Made by a program: the position numbers and the translations under genes. Positions 1-10,184 of a stretch of DNA of 64,000 nucleotides are shown one piece after another. Every line of letters starts with the position of its first letter. The first letter of the stretch is position 1. The notes under the pieces were generated by a model, which saw only the letters and a list, made by a program, of their open reading frames with translations, searched no databases and was not told where the DNA came from. The stretch comes from Stutzerimonas stutzeri (GTDB lineage Bacteria > Pseudomonadota > Gammaproteobacteria > Pseudomonadales > Pseudomonadaceae): assembly GCF_000219605.1 (NCBI RefSeq), contig NC_015740.1, forward strand, positions 3,968,001 through 4,032,000. Reading direction: 5' to 3'.

Positions 1-1
1 C

Positions 2-472
2 GGCATCGCCTATGTGCCGCAGGGGCGCGAGATCTTCGGCCGCCTGACCGTCGAGGAAAACCTGCTGATGGGCCTGTCCCGTTTCAGCGCCAGGGAAGCC
101 AAGGAAGTACCCCAGTTCATCTACGAGCTGTTCCCGGTTTTGCAGGAAATGAAGCACCGCCGCGGCGGCGACCTCTCCGGCGGCCAGCAACAGCAGCTCG
201 CCATCGGCCGAGCGCTGGCGAGCAAGCCGCGCCTGTTGATCCTCGATGAACCCACCGAAGGCATCCAGCCCTCGGTGATCAAGGAGATCGGCGCGGTGAT
301 CAAGAAGCTCGCGGCCCGCGGCGACATGGCGATCCTCCTGGTGGAGCAGTTCTACGACTTCGCCGCCGAACTGGCCGACCAGTACCTGGTGATGAGCCGC
401 GGCGAGATCATCCAGCAGGGCCGCGGCGAAAACATGGCCGCCGAGGGTGTGCAACGCCTGGTGGCGATCTAG
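2..472 (+). CDS. urtE: Urea ABC transporter ATP-binding subunit UrtE (C-terminal part)
   Basis: The window opens inside this gene; 156 residues are visible, in frame from base 2. It is the C-terminal two thirds of an ABC ATPase: a Q-loop region reading YVPQGREIFGRLTVEENLL, the ABC signature LSGGQQQQLAIGRAL, Walker B LLILDEPTEG and the switch region ILLVEQ. The GREIFGRLTVEENLLMGL stretch is characteristic of UrtE and LivF-type ATPases. UrtE energises the high-affinity urea importer UrtABCDE at the inner membrane. The urease cluster just downstream decides in favour of urea over branched-chain amino acids. The P-loop lies upstream of the window, so completeness at the N-terminus cannot be judged. 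Confidence 0.9.
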   Translation, partial: GIAYVPQGREIFGRLTVEENLLMGLSRFSAREAKEVPQFIYELFPVLQEMKHRRGGDLSGGQQQQLAIGRALASKPRLLILDEPTEGIQPSVIKEIGAVIKKLAARGDMAILLVEQFYDFAAELADQYLVMSRGEIIQQGRGENMAAEGVQRLVAI

Positions 473-482
473 CCTTGCTGCA

Positions 483-500
483 GCGCCCCCACGGGGGCGC
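483..500. terminator. GC-rich hairpin after urtE
   Basis: GCGCCCCC (483-490) and GGGGGCGC (493-500) form a perfect 8-bp stem with a 2-nt loop eleven bases after the urtE stop codon. There is no T-run, so it may be a weak terminator or an mRNA-stabilising 3' hairpin rather than a strong intrinsic terminator. Confidence 0.4.
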
Positions 501-575
501 CTGATCGGTGTCAATGTCCGGCTCTCCCGCCGGGCCGATGATTGACAGCGTTGGCGCCAGCAGGGGGTGCACGGC

Positions 576-3500
576 ATGCACGATGCGTTCGACTCTTCCG
601 CCCCGGCCGAACATGCCAGGCCGCTGATCTGGCTGTCCTGGCTGTTGGGCGCGGCCATGCTCGGCGTGCTGGTGGTCGGCGTCCTGCAGCTGGCCGACGC
701 CAGCCACTTCGCCCTGGTTCTCAGCCAGGCCGAGCCGGCCTGGCTGCTGGTCGCCATCGCGCTGCAGGGGTTGACTTACGTCGTCCAGGGTCAGCTGTAT
801 CGCCAGGTACTGACGGCCGCGGGCACGTCGCTGCCGTTGTGGGACGCCACCAAGCTCAGCCTGACCAAGCTGTTCATCGACCAGGCCCTGCCTTCCTCCG
901 GATTCAGCGGCGCGGTGGCGGTGGTCGCCCTGCTGCAGCGTCGCGGCATCGCTGTGTCTCAGGTTTCCAGCTGCTTCATCGTCAGCGTGTCGGCCTATTT
1001 CGTGGCCTACCTGCTGGCGCTCGGCGCCGCCCTCTTCATCGCGATCGACAGCGGCCATGGCAGTCTCGCCGTGATCGCCACCAGCGCAGCCTTCATGCTG
1101 TTCTGCGGCCTCATGGCGATCGCCGCACCGCTGATCGCCGGGCTGCCGCAGGGCGCCCTGGCCAGGCGCCTGCAACACGTGCGCTGGATGCAGCGCCTGC
1201 TGGCGATGGTGTTCGCGGCCGAGCCCCGGCTCACGCGCAATCCGCGCCTGCTGAGCTGGGCTAGCGGCTATTCCCTGCTGATCGTCCTGCTTGACGCCCT
1301 GACCCTCTGGGCGCTGCTTCACGCGGTCGGCCACGCGGCGCCCTTCGCCGGCATCTTCGCCAGCTTCATGCTGGCCAGCGTGTTGCGCAGTGTCGGCATC
1401 GTGCCGGGTGGGCTGGGTGCGTTCGAGGCCGCCGCGGTGGCGACCCTCAGCTGGGCCGGCGTGCCGCTGGCGGCCGGCCTGTCGGCAACGCTGCTGTTTC
1501 GCGTATTGAGCTTCTGGCTGCCGATGCTGCCCGGCTTCTGGCTCTCCCGGGACGCCTTGCGGGCCGGCGCCGCAGACCACCACGAGACTGTCACGCCGGA
1601 CTACTGGAGCCAGCCGCTGGATGAGCTCTACGCCAGCCTGAAGAGCGGGCCGAACGGGCTCGCCAGCGACGCTGCCGCCGCGCGACAGCCGTCGGTCAGG
1701 CGTACGTACCGGCCGAACCTGGCGCGGCAGGTCGGCGCCTCGCTGCTGCGCCAGCTGTCCAGCCCGCTGGTGCTGATCCTGTTGATCGGCGCGCTGGTGG
1801 CGCTGATCGCCCATGACTGGCTGGATGCCCTGATCGTGCTGGCCATCGTCATCGCCAGCGCGCTGGTCGGCAGCCTGCACGAGGTCCGCTCCAACCGCGC
1901 GATTGCGCGCCTGCGTGAACAGGTGGCCAGCCGCGCCGATGTCTGGCGCGACGGGCGCCTGCAGAGCCTGGCCGCGGATGAAGTGGTGCCCGGCGATATC
2001 GTCGAGCTCTCGGCAGGCAGCCTGATTCCGGCCGATGGCCGGCTGGTCGAGGCGCGCGACTGCTTCGTCAACCAGGCCCTGCTGACCGGCGAGACCTTTC
2101 CGGTGCAGAAGCAGGCGAGCCGGATCGCCAGCGACGCCGCCCTGTCGCAGCGCGACAACTGCCTGTTCCGCGGCACCTCGCTGCGCAGCGGCACGGCGCG
2201 CCTGCTGGCCGTGCGCTGCGGCCTGCATACCGAGCTCGGCCATATCGAGCGCTCGCTGGTGCTGCGCCCGCCGGAAACCGAGTTCGAGCGCGGCCTGCGC
2301 CAGTTCGGCGGTCTGCTGCTGCGGGTGATGCTGGTGATGGTCACGGCGGTGCTCGGGCTCAACCTGTTCCTCGACCGACCGCCGCTGGACACCCTGATGT
2401 TCGCCATCGCCCTGGCCGTCGGGCTGTCGCCGGAGCTGTTGCCGGCGATCCTCAGCGCGACCCTTTCGGCCGGCGCGCGACGCATGGCGGGGCGCGGCGT
2501 GATCGTGCGCCATCTCAACGCTATCGAGAATCTCGGCGCGATGGACACCCTCTGCACCGACAAGACCGGCACCCTGACCCGCGGCGTAGTGGCCTTCGAC
2601 GGGGCGCTGGACGCCGACGGCCAGCCCAGCACCACGGTGCTGCGCATGGCCTGGCTCAACGCGTCGCTGCAGACCGGCCTGCGCAACCCGCTGGACGAGG
2701 CGACCGGCGACTACGCCCGCGACAATGCGCCGGCCATGACTGGCGCCGACAAGCTCGATGAAATTCCCTACGACTTCGTCCGCAAGCGCCTGAGCGTGCT
2801 GCTGCGCGACGCTAACGAGCCCACGCCACGGCTGATCTGCAAGGGTGCGCTGGATAACGTGCTGCAGGTGTCGGCGTTCGTGCAACAGGGCGATGCCGTG
2901 CTGCCGTTGACCGCCGAGCGGCGTGAGGCGCTGGCGGCCCACTTCGCCGCCTGGAGCGCCGCCGGCTATCGGGTGCTCGGCCTTGCCTGGCGCTCCATGG
3001 AAGGCGAGCGCTGTACCGTCGATGATGAGCAGGCGCTGGTCTTCGCCGGCTTCCTGCTGTTCTTCGACCCACCCGAGCCCGGTGTGCGCGAGGAACTGGC
3101 CGCGCTGCGCGAGCTGGGCGTGGCGGTGAAGATCATCAGCGGCGACAACCGCCTGATCGCCCGGCAGGTGGCCGAGAGCGTCGGCATCGATGTCGAGCGC
3201 GTCATCACGGGCGCCGAGATCGGGCAGATGCGCGACGAGGCGCTGATCAACCTGGCGCCGCGGGTCAGCCTGTTCGCCGAGGTCGATCCCAACCAGAAGG
3301 AGCGCATCATCCGCGCGCTGCAGAAGACCGGCCACGTGGTGGGCTTTCTCGGCGACGGCATCAACGACGCGCCGGCACTGCATGCCGCGGACGTCGGCAT
3401 CTCGGTGGACAACGCGGTGGACGTGGCCAAGGAGGCGGCCGATTTCGTCCTGCTGCGCCACGAGCTGGGCCTGGTCCGTCAGGGCATCGACGAAGGCCGG

Positions 3501-4124
3501 CGTACCTTCGCCAACACGCTGAAGTACATCTACCTGACCACCAGCGCCAACTTCGGCAACATGATCAGCATGGCCGTGGCCTCGTTCTTCCTGCCCTTCC
3601 TGCCGCTGCTGGCCAAGCAGATCCTGCTCAACAACTTTCTCTCCGACATCCCGGCCATCGGCATCGCCGGTGACCGCGTCGATGCCGACTGGTCACGCAC
3701 GCCGCATCGCTGGGACATCGGCGAGGTGCGCCGCTTCATGATCCTGTTCGGCCTGATCAGCTCGGCCTTCGATCTGCTCACCTTCGGCGTGCTGCTGTAC
3801 CTGGTGGGCGAGCAACCGGAGCTGTTTCGCAGCGGCTGGTTCGTCGAATCGCTGATCACCGAACTCGCCATCATCTTTGTGGTGCGCACGCACAAGCCGT
3901 TCTACCGCAGCCGGCCGGGGCGCTTCCTGCTCGTCAGTTCACTGCTCATCGCGCTGCTGACCGTGCTGCTGCCCTACACGCCGGTGGGCGGCTGGTTCGC
4001 CCTGCAGCCACTGCCGGCCACGGTGCTCGGGGCGGTTCTGCTGATCACGCTGCTCTATGCGGCCTGTTCGGAATGGACCAAGCAGCGCTTCTTCGCCCGG
4101 CTCGGCGCATCCCGTCAGCCCTGA
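576..4124 (+). CDS. Fusion: LPG-synthase-type flippase-like TM domain + P3B (MgtA-like) P-type ATPase
   Basis: 1182 residues from ATG 576, preceded by AGGGGG at 562-567; a GTG at 567 lies in frame but overlaps that ribosome site. Residues about 10-330 are a polytopic domain of the UPF0104/MprF flippase-like type, with the hallmark [10 protein letters not shown] at 277. From about 342 a complete P-type ATPase follows: actuator motif TGET at 504-507, TM4 motif PELLP at 619-623, phosphorylation site DKTGTLT with Asp662, hinge GDGINDAP at 926, and six C-terminal TM segments. PELLP and the sequence before DKTGT resemble MgtA/MgtB magnesium importers (P3B). The first domain is related to the lipid-flipping half of MprF. 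The transported ion and any lipid substrate are inferred, not shown. It sits between urea uptake and urease genes. The reading frame is unbroken through the junction, so this is not an annotation artefact. Confidence 0.88.
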   Translation: MHDAFDSSAPAEHARPLIWLSWLLGAAMLGVLVVGVLQLADASHFALVLSQAEPAWLLVAIALQGLTYVVQGQLYRQVLTAAGTSLPLWDATKLSLTKLFIDQALPSSGFSGAVAVVALLQRRGIAVSQVSSCFIVSVSAYFVAYLLALGAALFIAIDSGHGSLAVIATSAAFMLFCGLMAIAAPLIAGLPQGALARRLQHVRWMQRLLAMVFAAEPRLTRNPRLLSWASGYSLLIVLLDALTLWALLHAVGHAAPFAGIFASFMLASVLRSVGIVPGGLGAFEAAAVATLSWAGVPLAAGLSATLLFRVLSFWLPMLPGFWLSRDALRAGAADHHETVTPDYWSQPLDELYASLKSGPNGLASDAAAARQPSVRRTYRPNLARQVGASLLRQLSSPLVLILLIGALVALIAHDWLDALIVLAIVIASALVGSLHEVRSNRAIARLREQVASRADVWRDGRLQSLAADEVVPGDIVELSAGSLIPADGRLVEARDCFVNQALLTGETFPVQKQASRIASDAALSQRDNCLFRGTSLRSGTARLLAVRCGLHTELGHIERSLVLRPPETEFERGLRQFGGLLLRVMLVMVTAVLGLNLFLDRPPLDTLMFAIALAVGLSPELLPAILSATLSAGARRMAGRGVIVRHLNAIENLGAMDTLCTDKTGTLTRGVVAFDGALDADGQPSTTVLRMAWLNASLQTGLRNPLDEATGDYARDNAPAMTGADKLDEIPYDFVRKRLSVLLRDANEPTPRLICKGALDNVLQVSAFVQQGDAVLPLTAERREALAAHFAAWSAAGYRVLGLAWRSMEGERCTVDDEQALVFAGFLLFFDPPEPGVREELAALRELGVAVKIISGDNRLIARQVAESVGIDVERVITGAEIGQMRDEALINLAPRVSLFAEVDPNQKERIIRALQKTGHVVGFLGDGINDAPALHAADVGISVDNAVDVAKEAADFVLLRHELGLVRQGIDEGRRTFANTLKYIYLTTSANFGNMISMAVASFFLPFLPLLAKQILLNNFLSDIPAIGIAGDRVDADWSRTPHRWDIGEVRRFMILFGLISSAFDLLTFGVLLYLVGEQPELFRSGWFVESLITELAIIFVVRTHKPFYRSRPGRFLLVSSLLIALLTVLLPYTPVGGWFALQPLPATVLGAVLLITLLYAACSEWTKQRFFARLGASRQP

Positions 4125-4181
4125 GCAAGAGCGCAGCAGGCGCACCACGAAAGGGCGTAGCGAACCGGGCGGCAGCAGATC

Positions 4182-4196
4182 GCACCGTAACGGTGC
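4182..4196. repeat. Palindrome GCACCGT-A-ACGGTGC upstream of ureD
   Basis: Perfect 7-bp inverted repeat with a single central base, 117 bases before the ureD start. An extended 9-bp version of the same palindrome occurs at 16520-16538, before ureE. This is the only palindrome I noticed shared by the two urease cluster upstream regions. It could be an operator or a short repeat element. Confidence 0.6.
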
Positions 4197-4312
4197 ATAT
4201 CCCCACGGGTCTCGTCGTCGACGAGGCCTCACACGCCCCGAAGCTGCGCATACCGTTGGGTGGAGGCACGACTATTGCTGTCTGCCCAGTCAACTACCAC
4301 CGGCAGCCGCGC

Positions 4313-5146
4313 ATGACCGTTCTGACTCACCCCTTCACCCCGCACTGGCAGGCCGAGCTCGAGCTCGGCTATACCCGCATCGGCGACGCGACGCGCCCGG
4401 TGCTGCGCCGCCATAGCGGACCGCTACGGGTGCAGAAGCATCTGTATCCCGAAGGGTCGGAAGTCTGCCAGCACATCATCGTCCACCCCCCGGGCGGCAT
4501 CGCCGGCGGGGATCGGCTGGACATCAGCGTCACGCTCGGCCCCGGCGCCTGGGCGCAGCTGACCAGCCCTGGTGCAGCCAAGTGGTATCGCGCCGCCAGC
4601 CCGGCCTTTCAGGACCTGCAACTGCGCGTCGAAGCCGGTGCCACGCTGGAATGGCTGCCGCAGGAGACCATCGTCTATTCCGCGGCTCAGGCCGAGCTGA
4701 ACACTCGCATCGAGCTGCACGGCGACGCCCGGCTGTTCTACTGGGACATCGTCGCCCTCGGCCGGCCGGCGGCAGGCGAGCGCTTCGACGCCGGGCATTT
4801 CCAGGCGCGCCTGGATATCCGTCGCGACGACCGGCTGATCTGGCACGAGCGCCAGCGCATCGCCGGCGCCGATGCGTTGCTCGACTCACCGATAGGCCTC
4901 GACGGGCGTTCGGTGTTCGCGACCCTCATCGCCAGCGGCGAGCTCGACGCGGACCTGCTGGAACGCTGCCGTGAACTGCCCAGCCGCGTGCGCGGTGACC
5001 TGACGCAACTGCCGGGGCTCATCGTGGCGCGCTGTCTGGCCGACGAGGCGCTGCACGCCCGTGCCTGGCTGATCGACCTGTGGCGGCTGTTGCGCCCCGC
5101 ACTGCTGGGCCGCGAAGCGGTACCGCCGCGAATCTGGAGTACCTGA
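4313..5146 (+). CDS. ureD: Urease accessory protein UreD
   Basis: 277 residues from ATG 4313. The frame is open further upstream, but the extension looks non-coding and family proteins begin close to the [10 protein letters not shown] region. UreD (UreH elsewhere) is the scaffold that binds apo-urease and, with UreF and UreG, channels nickel and carbon dioxide to the active site. Recognisable family blocks are [21 protein letters not shown] and ETIVYSAA. It is the first gene of the ureDABC block; ureA follows after about 140 bases filled with REP-like hairpins, so transcription across the gap has to pass them. Confidence 0.93.
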   Translation: MTVLTHPFTPHWQAELELGYTRIGDATRPVLRRHSGPLRVQKHLYPEGSEVCQHIIVHPPGGIAGGDRLDISVTLGPGAWAQLTSPGAAKWYRAASPAFQDLQLRVEAGATLEWLPQETIVYSAAQAELNTRIELHGDARLFYWDIVALGRPAAGERFDAGHFQARLDIRRDDRLIWHERQRIAGADALLDSPIGLDGRSVFATLIASGELDADLLERCRELPSRVRGDLTQLPGLIVARCLADEALHARAWLIDLWRLLRPALLGREAVPPRIWST

Positions 5147-5152
5147 ATGATC

Positions 5153-5185
5153 GGTGGGCACGGCTGCGCCGCTGCCCTCCCTACG
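5153..5185. repeat. REP-like hairpin 1 between ureD and ureA
   Basis: GGTGGGCA (5153-5160) pairs with TGCCCTCC (5173-5180) with one mismatch and is followed by CTACG. Read on the minus strand this is CGTAG plus a hairpin, the layout of the GTAG-type REP elements of pseudomonads. Confidence 0.55.
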
Positions 5186-5243
5186 CCGGCGCGCCTGCGT
5201 GCACGTCGCCCTGAACAACGCTGCGTGGTCTCGACCACCGGCC

Positions 5244-5274
5244 GGTGGATACGAAGAGCGACATCCACCCTACG
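5244..5274. repeat. REP-like hairpin 2 between ureD and ureA
   Basis: GGTGGAT (5244-5250) and ATCCACC (5263-5269) form a perfect 7-bp stem followed by CTACG, the same architecture and orientation as the copy at 5153. It ends 12 bases before the ureA start, just before the GGAG ribosome site. A separate small inverted repeat, GTGGTC/GACCAC, lies at 5225-5238. Confidence 0.6.
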
Positions 5275-5286
5275 ACTGGAGCGGTT

Positions 5287-5589
5287 ATGGATCTGTCACC
5301 AAGAGAGAAGGACAAGCTGCTGATCTTCACCGCCGGCCTGGTGGCCGAGCGCCGGCTGGCCCGCGGTGTGAAGCTCAACTACCCGGAGGCCATGGCCTAC
5401 ATCTCCGCCGCGCTGCTCGAAGGCGCGCGCGACGGCCAGACGGTCGCCGAGCTGATGCACTACGGCACCACCCTGCTCAGCCGCGAGCAGGTGATGGAAG
5501 GCGTGCCCGAGATGATTCCGGAAATCCAGGTCGAGGCGACCTTCCCGGACGGCACCAAGCTGGTCACGGTGCATCAACCAATCGCCTGA
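5287..5589 (+). CDS. ureA: Urease gamma subunit
   Basis: 100 residues, the standard length for a separate UreA. ATG 5287 is preceded by GGAG at 5278-5281; the frame extends to 5245 but the family starts [11 protein letters not shown]. Typical blocks are [18 protein letters not shown] and [21 protein letters not shown] (N-terminal part). UreA is the small structural subunit of the (UreABC)3 hydrolase that converts urea to ammonia and carbamate. It is followed by a PAT-like acetyltransferase rather than directly by ureB, an arrangement also found in P. aeruginosa. Confidence 0.97.
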   Translation: MDLSPREKDKLLIFTAGLVAERRLARGVKLNYPEAMAYISAALLEGARDGQTVAELMHYGTTLLSREQVMEGVPEMIPEIQVEATFPDGTKLVTVHQPIA

Positions 5590-5645
5590 AATATCGGTCA
5601 ATGTCTACTGCCCACGACCTTGAACCGTTCTTGAAGGAAACCAAC

Positions 5646-6155
5646 GTGCAGATACGCGACGCCCTGGACACCGACCTCGCAGGCATCCTGCGGATCTACA
5701 ACGATGCCGTGCAGAACAGCACGGCAATCTGGAACGACCGGATCGTCGACCTCGACAACCGCCGCGCCTGGCTGGCCGAACGCCACGATCAGGGTTACCC
5801 GGTGCTGGTGGCCATCGACGAGCTGGGCCGCGTGGCCGGCTATGCCTCCTTCGGCCCCTGGCGCCCCCACGACGGCTTTCGTCATACCGTGGAGAACTCG
5901 GTCTACGTCAGCCCCGACCATCGCGGCAGCGGCATCGGCCGCAGCCTGATGAAGGCACTGATCGAGCGCGCCCGCATGCTCGACAAGCATGTGATGGTTG
6001 CCTTCATCGAAAGCGAGAACCGCGCCTCGGTGCATATGCACCAGCAACTGGGCTTCATCCATGTCGGCCAGATGCGCCAGGTCGGCTGCAAGTTCGGCCG
6101 CTGGCTGGACCTGACCATGATGCAACTGACCCTGAACAGGACATCGAAACCATGA
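5646..6155 (+). CDS. GNAT N-acetyltransferase, phosphinothricin/methionine sulfoximine type
   Basis: 169 residues from GTG 5646, which has AAGGAA seven bases upstream and fits the family start before IRDA; an in-frame ATG at 5601 would add 15 residues. Family features: [20 protein letters not shown] near the N-terminus, the acetyl-CoA loop [14 protein letters not shown], and the C-terminal [20 protein letters not shown]. These place it with the PA4866-type acetyltransferases that acetylate methionine sulfoximine and phosphinothricin, which inhibit glutamine synthetase. Its stop overlaps the ureB start by four bases (ATGA), so it is translationally coupled within the urease operon. Protection of ammonium assimilation is a plausible role in this context, but that is inference. 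Confidence 0.9.
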   Translation: MQIRDALDTDLAGILRIYNDAVQNSTAIWNDRIVDLDNRRAWLAERHDQGYPVLVAIDELGRVAGYASFGPWRPHDGFRHTVENSVYVSPDHRGSGIGRSLMKALIERARMLDKHVMVAFIESENRASVHMHQQLGFIHVGQMRQVGCKFGRWLDLTMMQLTLNRTSKP

Positions 6156-6457
6156 TTCCCGGCGAATACCAGATCCAGGACGGCGACATCGAGCTCAACG
6201 CCGGCCGCCGCACCCTGACCCTCTGCGTGGCCAACAGCGGCGACCGACCGATTCAGGTCGGTTCGCACTACCACTTCTTCGAAACCAACGACGCGCTCAC
6301 CTTCGATCGCACCGCCTCGCGCGGCATGCGCCTGAACATCCCGGCCGGCACCGCGGTGCGCTTCGAACCGGGCCAGAGCCGCGAGGTGGAGCTGGTCGAG
6401 CTGGCCGGCGAGCGCCGGGTGTTCGGCTTTGCCGGGCGGGTAATGGGCGCGCTCTAG
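6152..6457 (+). CDS. ureB: Urease beta subunit
   Basis: 101 residues. Characteristic UreB start [18 protein letters not shown] and conserved [15 protein letters not shown], which forms part of the structural core that contacts UreC. ATG 6152 overlaps the stop of the acetyltransferase gene (ATGA). It is the second small structural subunit of urease. A 120-base gap containing a paired REP element separates it from ureC, unusual for two subunits needed in equal amounts. Confidence 0.97.
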   Translation: MIPGEYQIQDGDIELNAGRRTLTLCVANSGDRPIQVGSHYHFFETNDALTFDRTASRGMRLNIPAGTAVRFEPGQSREVELVELAGERRVFGFAGRVMGAL

Positions 6458-6485
6458 GGCACAGCCGCAAGCGACAAGCAAGCTT

Positions 6486-6561
6486 CGTAGGGTGGAAAAC
6501 GCCGAAGGCTTTTCCACCACCCAGATTGCCGGTGGACAAGCTTCGCGTTGTCCACCCTACG
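6486..6561. repeat. Paired inverted REP element (BIME-like) between ureB and ureC
   Basis: Two hairpins face each other. Left: CGTAG then GGTGGAAAA (6491-6499) pairing with TTTTCCACC (6510-6518). Right: GGTGGACAA (6531-6539) pairing with TTGTCCACC (6548-6556), then CTACG. The outer CGTAG/CTACG marks are inverted, as in a bacterial interspersed mosaic element made of two GTAG-type REPs. Such elements are moved by RAYT transposases encoded elsewhere; none is in this window. Confidence 0.75.
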
Positions 6562-6577
6562 GACAGGATGAGATGCA

Positions 6578-8278
<1,701 letters not shown>

Positions 8279-8320
8279 TCTTCACGGAAAGCGCGGCAGC
8301 CGACAGGCCGCAGCGCCAAC

Positions 8321-8356
8321 GAAAAGCCCAGGCTTATCCGCAAGCCTGGGCTTTTC
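8321..8356. terminator. Bidirectional intrinsic terminator after ureC
   Basis: GAAAAGCCCAGGCTT (8321-8335) and AAGCCTGGGCTTTTC (8342-8356) make a perfect 15-bp stem with a 6-nt loop. The stem base supplies a short T-run on one strand and an A-run on the other, so it can work in both directions. It separates ureC from the NCS1 transporter gene. The whole ureC to NCS1 gap is 8279-8645. Confidence 0.85.
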
Positions 8357-8487
8357 ATATCCGTGCCCCCGCTCCCGGCCGACACTGATGGCACCACCTT
8401 GGTGCGCTACATCTTTTGATGTGCATACCCGCGATGCTTCCGCAAAGTCGACGGCAATGAATTTCTGATCTGAAATTCGCATCAATC

Positions 8488-8497
8488 TTGTATACAA
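8488..8497. promoter_or_regulatory. TTGTATACAA palindrome, possible GntR-family operator
   Basis: A perfect 10-bp palindrome 149 bases before the NCS1 transporter start. TTGTATACAA-type sites are common operators of FadR-subfamily GntR regulators. A related, less perfect site CTGCATACAA lies at 8606-8615 (8 of 10 identical). No matching regulator gene is adjacent. Confidence 0.45.
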
Positions 8498-8508
8498 ATT
8501 TTCCTGCA

Positions 8509-8541
8509 CGATGCCTCGGAGCGCCTAGACTCGAGGCATCG
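8509..8541. repeat. 10-bp inverted repeat in the NCS1 leader
   Basis: CGATGCCTCG (8509-8518) and CGAGGCATCG (8532-8541) are perfect complements with a 13-nt spacer. It lies between the TTGTATACAA site and the gene start and may form a leader hairpin or a second operator. Confidence 0.5.
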
Positions 8542-8645
8542 GGCGCAACCGCCTCAGTGATCGTCGCCTGATAATTCGCGAGCTCTGTCGTACGCGGAAC
8601 AAGAACTGCATACAAAAATCCACAGTCTTGCTCAGAGCGCATCCC

Positions 8646-10118
8646 ATGAATCACGACGACTTTCAGATCAAGCAGATCGACCCCAGTCTCTATAACGCGG
8701 ATCTCGCGCCGCTCCCCCCGGCTGAACGCAAATGGGGCTGGTTCGAGATCTTCAACGTGTGGTCCAACGACATACAGAGTCTGTTCGGCTACACGCTGGC
8801 CGCCACGCTTTTCATCAGCTACGGGCTCAATGGCTGGGCGGTTCTGACGGGTATCGTCCTGGCCGGCTTTATCGTGATGGGGCTGGTGCACCTCACCGGA
8901 AAACCGAGTGTGAAGTACGGCATTCCGTTCCCCGTCATGGCGCGGGCGAGCATGGGCGTACGCGGCGCTAACTTCCCGGCGGTCGTCCGCGGCATCGTCG
9001 CGATCTTCTGGTATGGCGTGCAGACCTACTTTGCTTCGACTGCCGTTGCGCTGCTGCTCCGGGCCTTCATGGGCACCGATCCACAGGCGGCGACACTGCT
9101 CGGCCTGACTGCCATCGACTGGGCCGCCTACGTGATGGTCTGCGTGTTTCAGGTAGCGCTGTTCGTTCGCGGCGTCGACTGGGTAACGCGCTTTCTCAAC
9201 TGGGCCGGCCCGCTAGTCTACCTGGTGATGATCGTGCTGATGATCGCCATCTGGTATCAGGCCGGCCCGAGCCTGCTGGGCGCCCTTGGCGACATCTTCA
9301 GCGGCAGCGGCGAACATGCCGGCGGTCCGATTGCAGCATTCGCGGCAGTGGTCGGCACCATGGTCGCCTACTTCGCCGCGGTGGTAATCAATTACGGCGA
9401 TTTCGCCCGCTTCGTGAAAGATGAGCGGCAGATGCGCATCGGTAATTTCTTCGGCCTGCCTGTGAGCCTGGCGGTTTTCTCGATGATCGCGCTGGTGATC
9501 ACCGCCGGCACCGTGGTCGTATTCGGAGAGACGCTGACCAACCCGACCGACATCGTGGCACGCATCGACAATGTCACCCTGACGGTGGTCGCCGCGATCA
9601 CCTTCTTCGCCGCTACGGTGGGCATCAACCTGGTCGCCAACTTCATCCCTCCGGCCTACGACATCGCCAACCTGGCCCCCGCCAGGATCAGCGCCCGGAC
9701 CGGTGGCTTCATCACTGCCGCCATCGCCTTTTTCATCGGCGCGCTGTGGGTGGCCTTCATCAGCGAAGTGGGCATCGCCGCCTTTGTCGATACGCTGGGC
9801 GCGGCGCTGGCGCCGCTGTACGGCATCATCGTGGCGGACTACTACCTGGTCCGGCGTCAGCGTCTGGATGTACAGCAGCTGTTCTGCGCCGAACGTACCG
9901 GCATCTACCACTTCAACGCTGGCTGGAACCGCAAGGCAATGATCGCGTTCGGTGTGAGTGCCGTGTTCTCCGTGGCCTCGGTATGGACGCCCGGACTGGA
10001 GAGCCTGTCCGGTTTCGCCTGGCTGCTGGGCGCACTGTTTGGCGGGACGCTGCACTATGTGCTGATGCGCAGGCAGCCCCTTCTTGTCACCCCGGTACAA
10101 CCCGCGCCGCTGGGGTGA
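8646..10118 (+). CDS. NCS1-family nucleobase/hydantoin:cation symporter
   Basis: 490 residues from ATG 8646; a TTG at 8628 is in frame but has no better ribosome site. About twelve hydrophobic segments and NCS1 hallmarks: WFEIFNVWSNDIQSLFGYTL at the start of TM1, GIPFPVMARASMGVRGANFP and GIVAIFWYGVQTYFAS, NYGDFARFVKD, and ADYYLVRRQRLDVQQLF near the end. The family imports uracil, cytosine, allantoin, hydantoins or thiamine precursors with sodium or protons; the substrate cannot be fixed from sequence. Lying between the urease clusters, a nitrogen-rich substrate whose breakdown yields urea (for example allantoin) is attractive but unproven. The long leader carries two possible operators. Confidence 0.9.
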   Translation: MNHDDFQIKQIDPSLYNADLAPLPPAERKWGWFEIFNVWSNDIQSLFGYTLAATLFISYGLNGWAVLTGIVLAGFIVMGLVHLTGKPSVKYGIPFPVMARASMGVRGANFPAVVRGIVAIFWYGVQTYFASTAVALLLRAFMGTDPQAATLLGLTAIDWAAYVMVCVFQVALFVRGVDWVTRFLNWAGPLVYLVMIVLMIAIWYQAGPSLLGALGDIFSGSGEHAGGPIAAFAAVVGTMVAYFAAVVINYGDFARFVKDERQMRIGNFFGLPVSLAVFSMIALVITAGTVVVFGETLTNPTDIVARIDNVTLTVVAAITFFAATVGINLVANFIPPAYDIANLAPARISARTGGFITAAIAFFIGALWVAFISEVGIAAFVDTLGAALAPLYGIIVADYYLVRRQRLDVQQLFCAERTGIYHFNAGWNRKAMIAFGVSAVFSVASVWTPGLESLSGFAWLLGALFGGTLHYVLMRRQPLLVTPVQPAPLG

Positions 10119-10184
10119 GCGTCGCTGCAAACGAGGCCGGGCATGCTAGAGTGTCCGGCCTTTTTCATCGCTCAGGGCCTTGCG

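Noticed and set aside
408..3461. 1017-codon open frame on the minus strand
   Set aside because: Antisense shadow of the flippase/P-type ATPase fusion. Its translation is rich in His, Gln, Arg and Ala with no motif, as expected opposite a GC-rich gene with strong third-position bias.
8388..8406. Possible sigma-54 promoter (TGGCAC...TTGGTGC) before the NCS1 gene
   Set aside because: The GG to GC distance is 12 rather than 10 bases, and TTGC is not in register.
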